The notes below the pieces were generated by a model, which was not told the DNA's origin, made no database searches, and saw only the letters and a program-made list of their open reading frames with translations. A program made the position numbers and the translations under genes. Below are positions 17,958 through 27,472 of a stretch of DNA of 64,000 bases, piece by piece. Position 1 is the stretch's first letter, and each line of letters opens with the position of its first letter. Origin of the DNA: Helicobacter pylori (GTDB taxonomy: Bacteria > Campylobacterota > Campylobacteria > Campylobacterales > Helicobacteraceae); contig NZ_CP011486.1 of NCBI RefSeq assembly GCF_001653455.1, positions 1,488,001-1,552,000 of the forward strand, given 5' to 3'.

Positions 17958-18251
17958 ATGGGACAAACCAAGGACATTATAACGACTTTTTTACCCCTAG
18001 TGGTGCTATTGCTTATTTTTTATTTTTTGATTATCCGTCCGCAACGCCAGCAACAAAAAAAGCACAGAGAAATGATAGAGGGCTTGACTAAAGGCGATAA
18101 GATCGTTACTCAAGGAGGGCTGATTGTTGAGGTGCTTAAAGCGGAAGCGACTTTTTTTAGCGTGAAACTCAATGATGACACTACGGCTAAACTTTCTAAA
18201 AACTATATAGCCTTCAAATTAGACGAAGAAGTAGCGCCAAACAACAACTAA
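17958..18251 (+). CDS. yajC: Preprotein translocase subunit YajC
   Basis: A 97-residue accessory protein of the SecDF-YajC holotranslocon. A single N-terminal membrane helix (about residues 10-28) is followed by the family motif IIRPQRQQQKKHREM and a small cytoplasmic domain with GDKIVTQGGLIVEV. The stop is directly before the secD ATG (TAA then ATG). Genome position beside secD and secF is standard. Confidence 0.95.
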   Translation: MGQTKDIITTFLPLVVLLLIFYFLIIRPQRQQQKKHREMIEGLTKGDKIVTQGGLIVEVLKAEATFFSVKLNDDTTAKLSKNYIAFKLDEEVAPNNN

Positions 18252-19832
18252 ATGAAACTTTTTAACGCTCGTTTAATCGTTTTTATTTTCGCGCTTCTTT
18301 TAGGCGTAGGGTTTTCTGTGCCTTCTTTGCTAGAAACTAAAGGCCCTAAAATCACTTTAGGTTTGGATTTAAGGGGGGGGTTAAACATGCTTTTAGGGGT
18401 GCAAACCGATGAGGCTTTAAAAAACAAGTATTTAAGCCTAGCGTCTGCATTAGAATACAACGCTAAAAAGCAAAACATCTTGCTTAAAGACATTAAATCT
18501 AGTTTAGAAGGGGTTAGCTTTGAGCTTTTAGATGAAGATGAAGCGAAAAAGTTAGACGCGCTTTTAGTGGAGTTGCAAGACCATAGCCAGTTTGAAATCA
18601 AAAAAGAAGCGGAGTTTTATAGCGTGAAGCTCACCCCTTTAGAGCAAGAAGAATTGCGTAAAAACACGATTTTGCAAGTCATAGGGATCATTCGTAACCG
18701 CTTGGATCAATTTGGTTTGGCAGAGCCTATAGTTATCCAACAAGGCCGAGAAGAAATTTCAGTGCAATTGCCCGGCATTAAGACCTTAGAAGAAGAACGG
18801 CGCGCTAAAGATTTGATTTCAAGATCCGCTCATTTGCAAATGATGGCAGTGGATGAAGAGCACAATAAAGATGCGATGAAAATGACGGATTTAGAGGCTC
18901 AAAAATTGGGCAGTGTGTTATTGTCTGATGTGGAAATGGGGGGTAAGATCTTGCTCAAAGCGATCCCTATTTTAGATGGCGAAATGCTTACGGACGCTAA
19001 AGTGGTGTATGATCAAAACAACCAGCCGGTGGTGAGCTTTACTTTGGACGCCCAAGGGGCTAAGATTTTTGGGGATTTTTCAGGCGCGAATGTGGGCAAA
19101 CGCATGGCGATCGTTTTGGACAATAAGGTCTATTCAGCCCCCGTGATCAGAGAACGCATTGGTGGGGGGAGCGGGCAAATTAGCGGGAATTTTAGCGTGG
19201 CTCAAGCGAGCGATTTAGCGATCGCTTTAAGGAGTGGGGCGATGAGCGCGCCCATTCAGGTTTTAGAAAAAAGGATTATAGGCCCGAGTTTAGGGAAAGA
19301 CAGCATTAAAACTTCCATTATCGCTCTCATAGGGGGTTTTATTTTAGTGATGGGCTTTATGGTGTTGTATTACTCTATGGCTGGGGTGATCGCTTGTATG
19401 GCGTTAGTGGTGAATCTTTTTTTGATCGTGGCGGTGATGGCGATTTTTGGAGCGACGCTGACTTTACCGGGAATGGCAGGGATTGTTTTAACCGTGGGGA
19501 TTGCCGTGGATGCTAATATCATTATTAATGAGCGCATTAGAGAAGTGTTAAGAGAGGGCGAGGGCATCGCTAAAGCGATCCATTTAGGCTATATCAATGC
19601 GAGTAGAGCGATTTTTGATTCCAATATCACCTCCTTGATCGCTTCGGTGTTACTATACGCTTATGGCACAGGAGCGATTAAAGGCTTTGCACTCACTACA
19701 GGCATTGGGATTTTAGCCTCTATTATCACCGCTATTATAGGCACGCAAGGGATTTATCAAGCCCTTTTGCCTAAATTGACCCAAACAAAAAGCCTTTATT
19801 TTTGGTTTGGCGTGAAAAATAAAAGGGCTTAG
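18252..19832 (+). CDS. secD: Protein translocase subunit SecD
   Basis: SecD uses the proton gradient with SecF to pull exported proteins out of SecYEG. The 526-residue protein has an N-terminal helix, then [15 protein letters not shown] (D1, residues 37-51), a periplasmic region with the P1 head, and the C-terminal RND-type bundle starting near 345. Typical motifs [20 protein letters not shown] and [12 protein letters not shown] are present. It is coupled to yajC (0 bases) and followed by secF after 8. Confidence 0.96.
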   Translation: MKLFNARLIVFIFALLLGVGFSVPSLLETKGPKITLGLDLRGGLNMLLGVQTDEALKNKYLSLASALEYNAKKQNILLKDIKSSLEGVSFELLDEDEAKKLDALLVELQDHSQFEIKKEAEFYSVKLTPLEQEELRKNTILQVIGIIRNRLDQFGLAEPIVIQQGREEISVQLPGIKTLEEERRAKDLISRSAHLQMMAVDEEHNKDAMKMTDLEAQKLGSVLLSDVEMGGKILLKAIPILDGEMLTDAKVVYDQNNQPVVSFTLDAQGAKIFGDFSGANVGKRMAIVLDNKVYSAPVIRERIGGGSGQISGNFSVAQASDLAIALRSGAMSAPIQVLEKRIIGPSLGKDSIKTSIIALIGGFILVMGFMVLYYSMAGVIACMALVVNLFLIVAVMAIFGATLTLPGMAGIVLTVGIAVDANIIINERIREVLREGEGIAKAIHLGYINASRAIFDSNITSLIASVLLYAYGTGAIKGFALTTGIGILASIITAIIGTQGIYQALLPKLTQTKSLYFWFGVKNKRA

Positions 19833-19840
19833 GAGTTTTT

Positions 19841-20812
19841 ATGGAATTATTCAAGCAAACGAGAATCTTAAGCTTCATGCGTTATTCCAATTATGGGGTG
19901 ATTCTTTCAGCGATTTTAGTGCTTTTGGCGTTAGGGCTTTTGTTTTTTAAGGGGTTTTCTTTAGGGATTGATTTTGCCGGGGGGAGTTTGGTGCAGGTGC
20001 GTTATGCACAAAACGCTCCCATTAAAGAAGTGCGCGCTCTTTTTGAAAAAGAAAATCGTTTTAAGGGCGTTCAAGTGAGCGAGTTTGGCTCTAAAGAAGA
20101 GATTTTAATCAAATTCCCTTTTGTAGAAACAGCCCAAAATGAAGATTTGAACGCTATCGTGGCTAACATTCTAAAACCCAGTGGCGATTTTGAAATCCGT
20201 AAATTTGACACCGTAGGCCCTAGAGTGGGGAGCGAGTTGAAAGAAAAGGGCATTTTGTCGCTGATTTTAGCCTTAATGGCGATCATGATTTATGTGAGTT
20301 TCCGCTATGAATGGCGTTTCGCTTTGGCGAGCGTTATCGCGCTTGTGCATGATGTGATTTTAGTGGCAAGCTCAGTAATCCTTTTTAAAATTGATATGAA
20401 TTTAGAAGTGATTGCGGCTTTACTCACTTTGATTGGGTATTCTATTAACGATACGATCATTATCTTTGACAGGATTAGAGAAGAAATGTTGTCTCAAAAA
20501 ACTAAAAACGCCATTCAAGCCATTGATGAAGCCATTTCTAGCACGCTCACGCGCACGCTTTTAACTTCTTTAACCGTGTTTTTTGTGGTGTTGATTTTAT
20601 GCGTGTTTGGGAGTAAGATCATCATTGGTTTTTCATTGCCCATGCTAATAGGCACGATCGTAGGGACTTATAGCTCTATTTTCATTGCCCCTAAGGTGGC
20701 GTTGTTGTTAGGCTTTGATATGGATAAATATTATGAGAATGAGGCTAGAAAAGTCAAAAAAGCTCAAGAGAAAGAAAAAATGCGCCGTTTGTATGAGGGC
20801 GGTCAAGTTTAA
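19841..20812 (+). CDS. secF: Protein translocase subunit SecF
   Basis: Partner of SecD; 323 residues. It opens with a helix and the SLGIDFAGGSLVQVRY D1-like box, then VGPRVGSELKEKG and five further helices with IGYSINDTIIIFDRIREE, the conserved RND-family turn. The AGGAG ribosome-binding site is 6 bases before ATG. The order yajC-secD-secF matches the normal operon. An 8-base gap separates it from the membrane protein gene that follows. Confidence 0.96.
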   Translation: MELFKQTRILSFMRYSNYGVILSAILVLLALGLLFFKGFSLGIDFAGGSLVQVRYAQNAPIKEVRALFEKENRFKGVQVSEFGSKEEILIKFPFVETAQNEDLNAIVANILKPSGDFEIRKFDTVGPRVGSELKEKGILSLILALMAIMIYVSFRYEWRFALASVIALVHDVILVASSVILFKIDMNLEVIAALLTLIGYSINDTIIIFDRIREEMLSQKTKNAIQAIDEAISSTLTRTLLTSLTVFFVVLILCVFGSKIIIGFSLPMLIGTIVGTYSSIFIAPKVALLLGFDMDKYYENEARKVKKAQEKEKMRRLYEGGQV

Positions 20813-20821
20813 GGAGTTTCT

Positions 20822-21160
20822 ATGGATTGGGGTCGGGTCATTCATGTGCTATTCAGTCTTATTTCTTTAACCACCATTGCGGGGTTTTTGTATGAGCCTA
20901 ACACGGTAGTGTTGTTTGTAGCGCTCGCTTTAAACCTGATTTCTGTTACGCTTAAAATTGGGGTGTGCAAGCGTTTCGCTTCAGAATTATTGGCTAGCTC
21001 TCTAGCCACCGTGTTGCACCTCATACCGGCATTTGTGTTTTTACAGATTTTGAATAATTTGGTTACAGCTTACATGCTGATGATTGGGGCGTTGATTAGC
21101 AACGCTTTTAGTTTGATCTTTTTATTGATTGAAAGCGTTGTAACGAGCGAAACAGACTAG
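20822..21160 (+). CDS. Conserved small membrane protein (DUF6394-like)
   Basis: A 112-residue protein with four hydrophobic helices and almost no soluble part. It resembles the uncharacterised DUF6394 family found in epsilonproteobacteria; I recall it as HP1548. It sits between secF and leuS with 9 bases on each side, and therefore in one transcript. A link with protein export is suggested only by position. Confidence 0.7.
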   Translation: MDWGRVIHVLFSLISLTTIAGFLYEPNTVVLFVALALNLISVTLKIGVCKRFASELLASSLATVLHLIPAFVFLQILNNLVTAYMLMIGALISNAFSLIFLLIESVVTSETD

Positions 21161-21169
21161 GGGATAGCG

Positions 21170-23590
21170 ATGGATTTTATCAATATAGAAAAAAAATGGC
21201 AAGAATTTTGGTGGAAAAATAAGAGTTTTGAGCCTAAAGACGATTTTAATCTCCCTAAAAAATACATTTTGAGCATGCTGCCTTATCCTAGTGGGGAAAT
21301 CCACATGGGGCATGTGCGCAATTACACCATTGGCGATGCTTTAGCGCGCTATTATCGTTTGCATAATTACAATGTGTTGCACCCTATGGGGTTTGATTCT
21401 TTTGGGATGCCTGCAGAAAACGCCGCCATTAAGCATGGTATCCACCCTAAAACCTGGACTTATGAAAACATTGAAAACATGCAAAAAGAGTTTGAAGCTT
21501 TAGGGTTTTCTTTTGCTAAAAATAGGGAATTTGCCACTTCAGATCCTAATTACACGGAATTTGAGCAACAATTTTTCATTGACTTGTGGGAAAAAGGATT
21601 GATTTATCGCAAAAAAGCCATGCTCAATTGGTGCCCTAACGATAAAACCGTTTTGGCCAATGAACAAGTCATAGAGGGGAGGTGTTGGCGTTGCGATACA
21701 GAAGTGATTCAAAAAGAACTCTATCAATATTATTTGAAAATCACAAACTACGCTGAAGAATTGTTAAAAGATTTAGAGACTTTAGAAAATCATTGGCCTT
21801 CTCAAGTCCTAATCATGCAAAAAAATTGGATAGGGAAATCCAGCGGGTTGCAATTTGGCTTTAAAATCGCTGATGAGTGCTTGAAAGTTTGCAATAACAT
21901 TCAAGAAATTGAAGTCTTTACCACAAGAGCGGATACCATTTATGGCGTAACCTACATTGCAATCGCCCCAGAACACCCTTTAGTAGAGCATGCCATCAAG
22001 CATGTAAGCCAAGAGGATTTAAAAACCATTAAAGCGATTTTAAACACGACCCAAAGAGAAAGATCTTTGGAGAAAAAGGGGGCGTTTTTAGGCATTTATG
22101 CTATCCACCCTTTAACGAAGCAAAAAATCCCTGTTTGGGTGGCCAATTTCGCCCTAGCCAATTACGGCTCTGGGGCGTTAATGGGTGTGCCTGCTTGCGA
22201 TGAAAGGGATTTTGAATTCGCTAATCTTTATCATATCCCTATTAAAGTGATCACTCAAAGCTCTCAAAATTTGCCCCACACCAAAGAAGAAATTTTAAAA
22301 AATAGTGGGGAGTGGAGCAACCTTTCTAGCTCAGTGGCCAGAGAGCAAATCATCGCTTATTTTGAAAAAGAAAACCTCGGTAAAAGAGTGATCAACTACC
22401 GCTTGCAAGATTGGGGGGTGAGCCGTCAAAGGTATTGGGGAGCGCCCATTCCTATGATTCATTGCAAACATTGCGGGATCGTGCCTGAAACCCAACTACC
22501 GGTAACTTTACCCGAAGATATTGTGATTGATGGGGAGGGCAATCCTTTAGAAAAGCATGCCAGTTGGAAATTCACCCAATGCCCTAAATGCCACAAGGAC
22601 GCTTTAAGAGAAACAGATACGATGGACACTTTCATCCAATCTAGTTGGTATTTCTTGCGCTACACCACCCCTAAAAATCAGCGTGAAAATCAAGCATTTG
22701 ATCAAAACTACTTGAAGTATTTCATGCCTGTGGATACTTATATTGGCGGCATTGAACATGCGATTTTGCACTTATTATACGCGCGCTTTTTCACTAAAGC
22801 TTTAAGGGATTTGGGTTATATTGATTTAGATGAGCCTTTCAAACAGCTTATCACTCAAGGCATGGTCTTAAAAGATGGCGCTAAAATGAGCAAATCTAAA
22901 GGCAATGTCGTTAGCCCTAAAGAAATACTCAAAAAATACGGGGCGGATGCGGCAAGGCTTTTTATCCTTTTTGCTGCCCCACCGGCTAAAGAATTGGAAT
23001 GGAATGACAGCGCTTTAGAGGGGGCGCATCGGTTTATCAAGCGCTTATACGACAAATCAAACGCCATTAATCCTACCACTTCTAAACCTGAATTTAAAGA
23101 AGCGAGCTTGAATGAAGCAGAAAAACTAGCCCGCAAAAAAGTCTATGAAGCGTTGAAAAAATCGCATGAAATCTTCAATAAGACTGAAAGCGCTTACGCG
23201 TTTAACACTTTGATTGCAAGTTGCATGGAGGCTTTGAACGCTTTGAATGCACAAAATAATGAGCAAATTTTATGCGAAGGCTATTTCGTGTTATTGCAAA
23301 TTTTAGAGCCTATAATCCCGCACACCGCATGGGAATTGAGCGAAAGGCTTTTTAAAAGAGCGAATTTTAAGCCCATAGCGATAGATGAGAGCGCTTTAAT
23401 AGAAGACTTTATGACTTTAGGGCTTACCATTAATGGCAAAAGGCGCGCGGAATTGAAAGTTGATATTAACGCCAGTAAAGAAGAAATCCTCGCTTTGGCT
23501 AAAAAAGAATTGGAGAAATATTTAGAAAATGCGAGCGTTAAAAAAGAAATTTATGTGCCTAATAAGCTTGTTAATTTTGTTGTCGCATGA
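21170..23590 (+). CDS. leuS: Leucine-tRNA ligase
   Basis: Class I aminoacyl-tRNA synthetase charging tRNA-Leu. The 806-residue product has [17 protein letters not shown] (HIGH-type site) near residue 40, the CP1 editing domain from about 225 to 420 with [20 protein letters not shown], and [12 protein letters not shown] (KMSKS loop) near 570. Length and order are standard for bacterial LeuRS. The stop overlaps the lptE start by 4 bases. Confidence 0.97.
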   Translation: MDFINIEKKWQEFWWKNKSFEPKDDFNLPKKYILSMLPYPSGEIHMGHVRNYTIGDALARYYRLHNYNVLHPMGFDSFGMPAENAAIKHGIHPKTWTYENIENMQKEFEALGFSFAKNREFATSDPNYTEFEQQFFIDLWEKGLIYRKKAMLNWCPNDKTVLANEQVIEGRCWRCDTEVIQKELYQYYLKITNYAEELLKDLETLENHWPSQVLIMQKNWIGKSSGLQFGFKIADECLKVCNNIQEIEVFTTRADTIYGVTYIAIAPEHPLVEHAIKHVSQEDLKTIKAILNTTQRERSLEKKGAFLGIYAIHPLTKQKIPVWVANFALANYGSGALMGVPACDERDFEFANLYHIPIKVITQSSQNLPHTKEEILKNSGEWSNLSSSVAREQIIAYFEKENLGKRVINYRLQDWGVSRQRYWGAPIPMIHCKHCGIVPETQLPVTLPEDIVIDGEGNPLEKHASWKFTQCPKCHKDALRETDTMDTFIQSSWYFLRYTTPKNQRENQAFDQNYLKYFMPVDTYIGGIEHAILHLLYARFFTKALRDLGYIDLDEPFKQLITQGMVLKDGAKMSKSKGNVVSPKEILKKYGADAARLFILFAAPPAKELEWNDSALEGAHRFIKRLYDKSNAINPTTSKPEFKEASLNEAEKLARKKVYEALKKSHEIFNKTESAYAFNTLIASCMEALNALNAQNNEQILCEGYFVLLQILEPIIPHTAWELSERLFKRANFKPIAIDESALIEDFMTLGLTINGKRRAELKVDINASKEEILALAKKELEKYLENASVKKEIYVPNKLVNFVVA

Positions 23591-24105
23591 TTTTTAGGGC
23601 TTTCTTTTTCTTTATTGTGTTGTTTTTGTTCAAGGGCTGTGGGTATAAACCTATCGCTGCTTACGCTCAAAACGCTTTAGGCGATAGCGTGTATGTGAAA
23701 CTCATTGTGAATTTGCCTAACCCTGAAAACTCTGTAGAATTTAAAGACTTGATGAATCGTTTGGTGGTGCAACGCTTCCAAAACCGCCTAGCGAGTGAAA
23801 AGGATGCAGATTCTATTATTATCATAGAAATCACGAATGTAACCGATACGAGCATCACGCAAAATAAAGAAGGCTTTACGACTTTCTATCGCGCGACTGT
23901 GTTTGTAAACTACACCTATGATAATAAAAGAGGCACGCAAAAGACTTTTCAAAATAGCGGATATTACAATTATGCCGTGAATTTGCAAGACCCTCTTAAC
24001 ACCTACCAGAACCGCTATTATGCGATCAATCAGGCTGTGGAGCAAACTTTGACTAAATTTGTCGCTCAAATCGCTTATGAAGGGAAATTCAATAATGAAA
24101 AATAG
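23587..24105 (+). CDS. lptE: LPS-assembly lipoprotein LptE
   Basis: Outer-membrane lipoprotein that plugs and supports LptD during LPS insertion. The 172-residue precursor has a hydrophobic signal with lipobox FKGC (Cys 18) followed by GYKP, the usual LptE start of the mature protein. The rest is a small alpha/beta fold. It is short and divergent, as expected outside enterics. It overlaps leuS by 4 bases (ATGA) and folC by 11. Identification rests on position (HP1546), the lipobox-GYKP start and length, so it is good but not certain. Confidence 0.82.
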   Translation: MIFRAFFFFIVLFLFKGCGYKPIAAYAQNALGDSVYVKLIVNLPNPENSVEFKDLMNRLVVQRFQNRLASEKDADSIIIIEITNVTDTSITQNKEGFTTFYRATVFVNYTYDNKRGTQKTFQNSGYYNYAVNLQDPLNTYQNRYYAINQAVEQTLTKFVAQIAYEGKFNNEK

Positions 24106-25270
24106 CCCTTTGAAAGGATTGAAAGCGTTTTTAGAAACAAAGCCTAAGGAATACCACAAATTTGACCCTAGCCGTTTCATTCAAATTTACAAGGATTTTA
24201 AAAACGCTTTTTTTGAGATTCAAGCGAAAGTCATTCACATTGTAGGGACGAATGGCAAGGGCAGCACAGGGCGGTTTTTAACCCTTTTGTTAGCCGATCA
24301 AAATTTTAAGGTGTTGCATTTCACTTCACCGCATGTTTTTGAATTTAGGGAGCGCTTTTTTTTGAATGGTTCTATCATTAGTGAAAACGCTTTAGAAAAC
24401 GCCCACCAGCAATTGCAATCACACGCTTTCAGTAGTGCTTGTTCGTATTTTGAATACGCTACCTTACTGGCTGTCATGCTCGCTAAAGATTGCGATTACC
24501 TCATCTTAGAAGCAGGGCTTGGGGGGGAGTTTGACAGCACAAACGCTTTAGAAAAAACGCTGAGCGTTTTCACCCCCATTGACTATGATCATAAGGAATT
24601 TTTAGGGGATAGTTTAGAAAGCATTGCGACCACTAAATTAAGAGCGATGGGCCCTCTTAATATCATTGCCCCCCAACAAGAATTGGTTTTAAATATAGCT
24701 CAAAAAATCGCCAAAGACAAACATGCGCAATTGATTGTGGTTCAAAATAAAATTTCACAAGAAGTGAAAGCCTACATTGAACGCCACCATTTAGCCCATT
24801 TTTTAGCGATGAATCTAGAAGTGGCCCTGAAGGCGTTTGAAACGCTGTTGCCATGCGATAGACAAAAAGTTTTGCAACGCTTAAAGCCTTTGGATTTAAT
24901 CGGCCGTTGCGAGCTTTTAAGCCCTAACATTTTAATAGATGTGGGGCATAACCCCCATAGCGCCAAGGTCTTAAAAGAAGAAATCAAGCGCGTTTTTAAC
25001 GCTAAAATCATTTTAATTTATAATTGCTATCAAGATAAAGACGCTTTTGGGGTGCTAGAAATTTTAAAACCGGTAATTAAAAAGGTTTTGATTTTAAAAT
25101 TGCATGAAGAAAGAGTCATAAAATTAGAAACGCTTCAAGGGATTTTAGAAAATTTAGGGTTAGAACACGCTTTGTTTGAAGAAGTGAAAGAAAACGAAAA
25201 TTATTTGGTGTATGGCTCATTTTTGGTCGTCAATGCTTTTTATGAACGCTATCAAAAGAAGAGGGATTGA
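24095..25270 (+). CDS. folC: Folylpolyglutamate synthase FolC
   Basis: Adds glutamate to dihydrofolate/tetrahydrofolate. The 391-residue protein has the Mur-ligase-like P-loop VGTNGKGST near residue 50, HFTSPHVFEFRERF (substrate loop), and LILEAGLGGEFDSTNAL. The central DYDHKEFLGD and IDVGHNPHSAKVL segments complete the family set. I choose the ATG at 24095 with an AGGGAAA ribosome-binding site inside the lptE end; a longer frame starting at 24059 lacks a site. Its stop overlaps the csd2 ATG. Confidence 0.95.
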   Translation: MKNSPLKGLKAFLETKPKEYHKFDPSRFIQIYKDFKNAFFEIQAKVIHIVGTNGKGSTGRFLTLLLADQNFKVLHFTSPHVFEFRERFFLNGSIISENALENAHQQLQSHAFSSACSYFEYATLLAVMLAKDCDYLILEAGLGGEFDSTNALEKTLSVFTPIDYDHKEFLGDSLESIATTKLRAMGPLNIIAPQQELVLNIAQKIAKDKHAQLIVVQNKISQEVKAYIERHHLAHFLAMNLEVALKAFETLLPCDRQKVLQRLKPLDLIGRCELLSPNILIDVGHNPHSAKVLKEEIKRVFNAKIILIYNCYQDKDAFGVLEILKPVIKKVLILKLHEERVIKLETLQGILENLGLEHALFEEVKENENYLVYGSFLVVNAFYERYQKKRD

Positions 25271-26196
25271 TGCCGCAAAACCAACTTATGATCACCATCA
25301 TTGATGAATCAGGATCTAAACAGCTCAAATTTTCTAAAAATTTAAAACGCAACCTCATCATTGCTACCGCTATTCTTTTATTGATCGTGGGGCTTGGCGT
25401 GTTTTTTTTAAAATTTTTGATCGCTAAAATGGACACGATGACAAGCGAGAGGAATGCGGTTTTAAGGGATTTTAGGGATTTGTATCAAAAAAATTACGCC
25501 TTAGAAAAAGAGATTAAAAACAAGCGAGAAGAGCTTTTTATTGTGGGGCAAAAGATTCGTGGAATAGAATCCTTAATTGAAGTCAAAAGAGGGGCTAATG
25601 GGGGGGTGCATCTTTATGATGAAGTGGATTTAAAAAATTTGAGCCTGGCTCAAAAACATTTAGCACTCATGCTCATTCCTAATGGCATGCCCTTGAAAAC
25701 TTATAGCGCGATTAAACCCACTAAAGAAAGAAACCACCCCATTAAAAAGATCAAGGGTATTGAATCCGGGCTTGATTTCATTGCACCATTAAACACGCCC
25801 GTTTATGCGAGCGCTGATGGGATTGTGGATTTTGTGAAGACGAATTCTAATGTGGGGTATGGGAACTTGGTGCGCATTGAGCATGCGTTTGGGTTTAGCT
25901 CCATTTACACGCATTTAGATCATGTCAATGTGCAGCCTAAAAGCTTTATCCAAAAAGGGCAATTGATTGGCTATAGCGGGAAGAGCGGGAATAGCGGAGG
26001 CGAAAAATTGCATTATGAAGTGCGGTTTTTGGGTAAAATTTTAGACGCAGAGAAATTTCTGACATGGGATTTGGAGCATTTCCAAAGCGCTTTAGAAGAA
26101 AATAAATTTATTGAATGGAAGAATTTGTTTTGGGTTTTAGAAGATATTGTCCAGCTCCAAGAGCATGTGGATAAAGACGCTTTAATAAGCCAGTAA
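25267..26196 (+). CDS. csd2: Cell shape protein Csd2, degenerate M23/LytM peptidase
   Basis: Part of the helical-shape machinery of H. pylori. The 309-residue protein has an N-terminal membrane helix (about 28-50), a coiled coil to about 105 and a C-terminal LytM domain. The zinc site is broken: where active M23 peptidases have H-x-x-x-D, this one has GIESGLDF (His to Glu), and in the H-x-H pair it has EKLHYE (first His to Lys). This agrees with published work showing Csd2 binds Csd1 as a catalytically inactive partner. It overlaps folC by 4 bases and precedes csd1 by 5-8. Confidence 0.93.
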   Translation: MMPQNQLMITIIDESGSKQLKFSKNLKRNLIIATAILLLIVGLGVFFLKFLIAKMDTMTSERNAVLRDFRDLYQKNYALEKEIKNKREELFIVGQKIRGIESLIEVKRGANGGVHLYDEVDLKNLSLAQKHLALMLIPNGMPLKTYSAIKPTKERNHPIKKIKGIESGLDFIAPLNTPVYASADGIVDFVKTNSNVGYGNLVRIEHAFGFSSIYTHLDHVNVQPKSFIQKGQLIGYSGKSGNSGGEKLHYEVRFLGKILDAEKFLTWDLEHFQSALEENKFIEWKNLFWVLEDIVQLQEHVDKDALISQ

Positions 26197-26204
26197 GGAT
26201 TTTG

Positions 26205-27140
26205 GTGTTTTTAGACAGGCGTTTGATTGTAATGATTACAGACTCTAAAGGGAGTCGTTACATTAATGTGCATATCCTATTCCGTCAAATTGGCTTGTAT
26301 GCACTTTTGAGCGTTATAGGTTCTTTGTTGTTTTTGGGTATTTCATTATTGGTTTTGAATAAAGAAATTAGAAATATTGACCATCAGCATGCCCTAATCA
26401 CTAAAGAATTTGAGAAAAAAAGAGAGACTAATGAAAAGCTTTCTTTGCAAATGGATGAGTTTTTAGACGATTTGCAACTCTCAGGGGAGCGCATCAACGA
26501 TTTAGAAGAAGTGGTGGGGGTGAATAGGCCTGAAGAAAAAGAAGAGGGGGATTTATCAAGCCGCTTGGATGTCGCTGGGATTACTGGGCTTCAAAAAAGC
26601 TTTATCATGCGCCTTATCCCTAACGACTACCCATTAGAGTCGTATCGGCGTGTTTCAGCCGCCTTCAATAAAAGAATCCACCCTATTTTGCATGTATTGC
26701 ATAACCATACCGGCCTTGATCTAAGCACCGCTATTAACACCCCCGTGTATGCGAGCGCGAGCGGGGTAGTGGGGTTAGCGAGTAAGGGTTGGAATGGAGG
26801 GTATGGGAATTTGATTAAAGTTTTCCACCCTTTTGGTTTTAAAACCTACTACGCCCATTTGAATAAAATTGTCGTAAAAACAGGCGAATTTGTCAAAAAA
26901 GGGCAGTTGATTGGGTATAGTGGTAATACAGGAATGAGTACAGGACCGCATTTGCATTATGAAGTGCGTTTTTTGGATCAACCCATAAACCCCATGAGTT
27001 TCACCAAATGGAACATGAAAGATTTTGAAGAAGTTTTCAATAAAGAAAGGAGCATCAGATGGCAATCTTTGATAACAATAATAAATCGGTTAATGCAAAA
27101 ACAGGACCAGCGACCATTGTCGCTCAAGGCACAAAAATAA
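26205..27140 (+). CDS. csd1: Cell shape peptidase Csd1 (M23/LytM D,D-endopeptidase)
   Basis: Active partner of Csd2; cleaves 4-3 peptide cross-links in periplasmic peptidoglycan, giving the cell its helical twist. It has an N-terminal helix (about 28-50), a coiled coil and a LytM domain with an intact zinc site: HNHTGLDLS and GPHLHYEVR (H-x-H). I place the start at GTG 26205, 5 bases after AAGGA; TTG at 26202 is closer to the site than usual. The C-terminus overlaps the ccmA start by 82 bases, so the two are tightly coupled. 311 residues. Confidence 0.93.
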   Translation: MFLDRRLIVMITDSKGSRYINVHILFRQIGLYALLSVIGSLLFLGISLLVLNKEIRNIDHQHALITKEFEKKRETNEKLSLQMDEFLDDLQLSGERINDLEEVVGVNRPEEKEEGDLSSRLDVAGITGLQKSFIMRLIPNDYPLESYRRVSAAFNKRIHPILHVLHNHTGLDLSTAINTPVYASASGVVGLASKGWNGGYGNLIKVFHPFGFKTYYAHLNKIVVKTGEFVKKGQLIGYSGNTGMSTGPHLHYEVRFLDQPINPMSFTKWNMKDFEEVFNKERSIRWQSLITIINRLMQKQDQRPLSLKAQK

Positions 27141-27469
27141 AGGGTGAGCTTCATTTAGATTACCATTTGCATGTAGATGGCGAATTAGAAGGGGTGGTGC
27201 ATTCTAAAAGCACGGTGGTGATCGGGCAAACCGGCTCGGTGGTGGGTGAGATTTTTGCTAATAAGTTGGTGGTTAATGGCAAGTTCACTGGCACGGTGGA
27301 AGCGGAAATAGTAGAAATCATGCCTTTAGGGCGCCTTGATGGTAAAATCTCTAGTCAAGAGCTTGTGGTGGAAAGAAAGGGGATTTTAATTGGAGAGACT
27401 CGCCCTAAAAATCTGCAAGGGGGGGCGTTGTTAATCAACGAGCAAGAAAAGAAAATTGAAAATAAATAG
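27059..27469 (+). CDS. ccmA: Bactofilin CcmA
   Basis: A 136-residue bactofilin that forms polymers and positions the Csd complex to set cell curvature. The repetitive Val/Gly pattern of the bactofilin beta-helix is seen in HVDGELEGVVHSKSTVVIG and GRLDGKISSQELVVERKG. The ATG lies inside the csd1 reading frame, with its own AAAGGAG ribosome-binding site 7 bases upstream. The csd2-csd1-ccmA order is as published for H. pylori. Confidence 0.95.
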   Translation: MAIFDNNNKSVNAKTGPATIVAQGTKIKGELHLDYHLHVDGELEGVVHSKSTVVIGQTGSVVGEIFANKLVVNGKFTGTVEAEIVEIMPLGRLDGKISSQELVVERKGILIGETRPKNLQGGALLINEQEKKIENK

Positions 27470-27472
27470 GAA

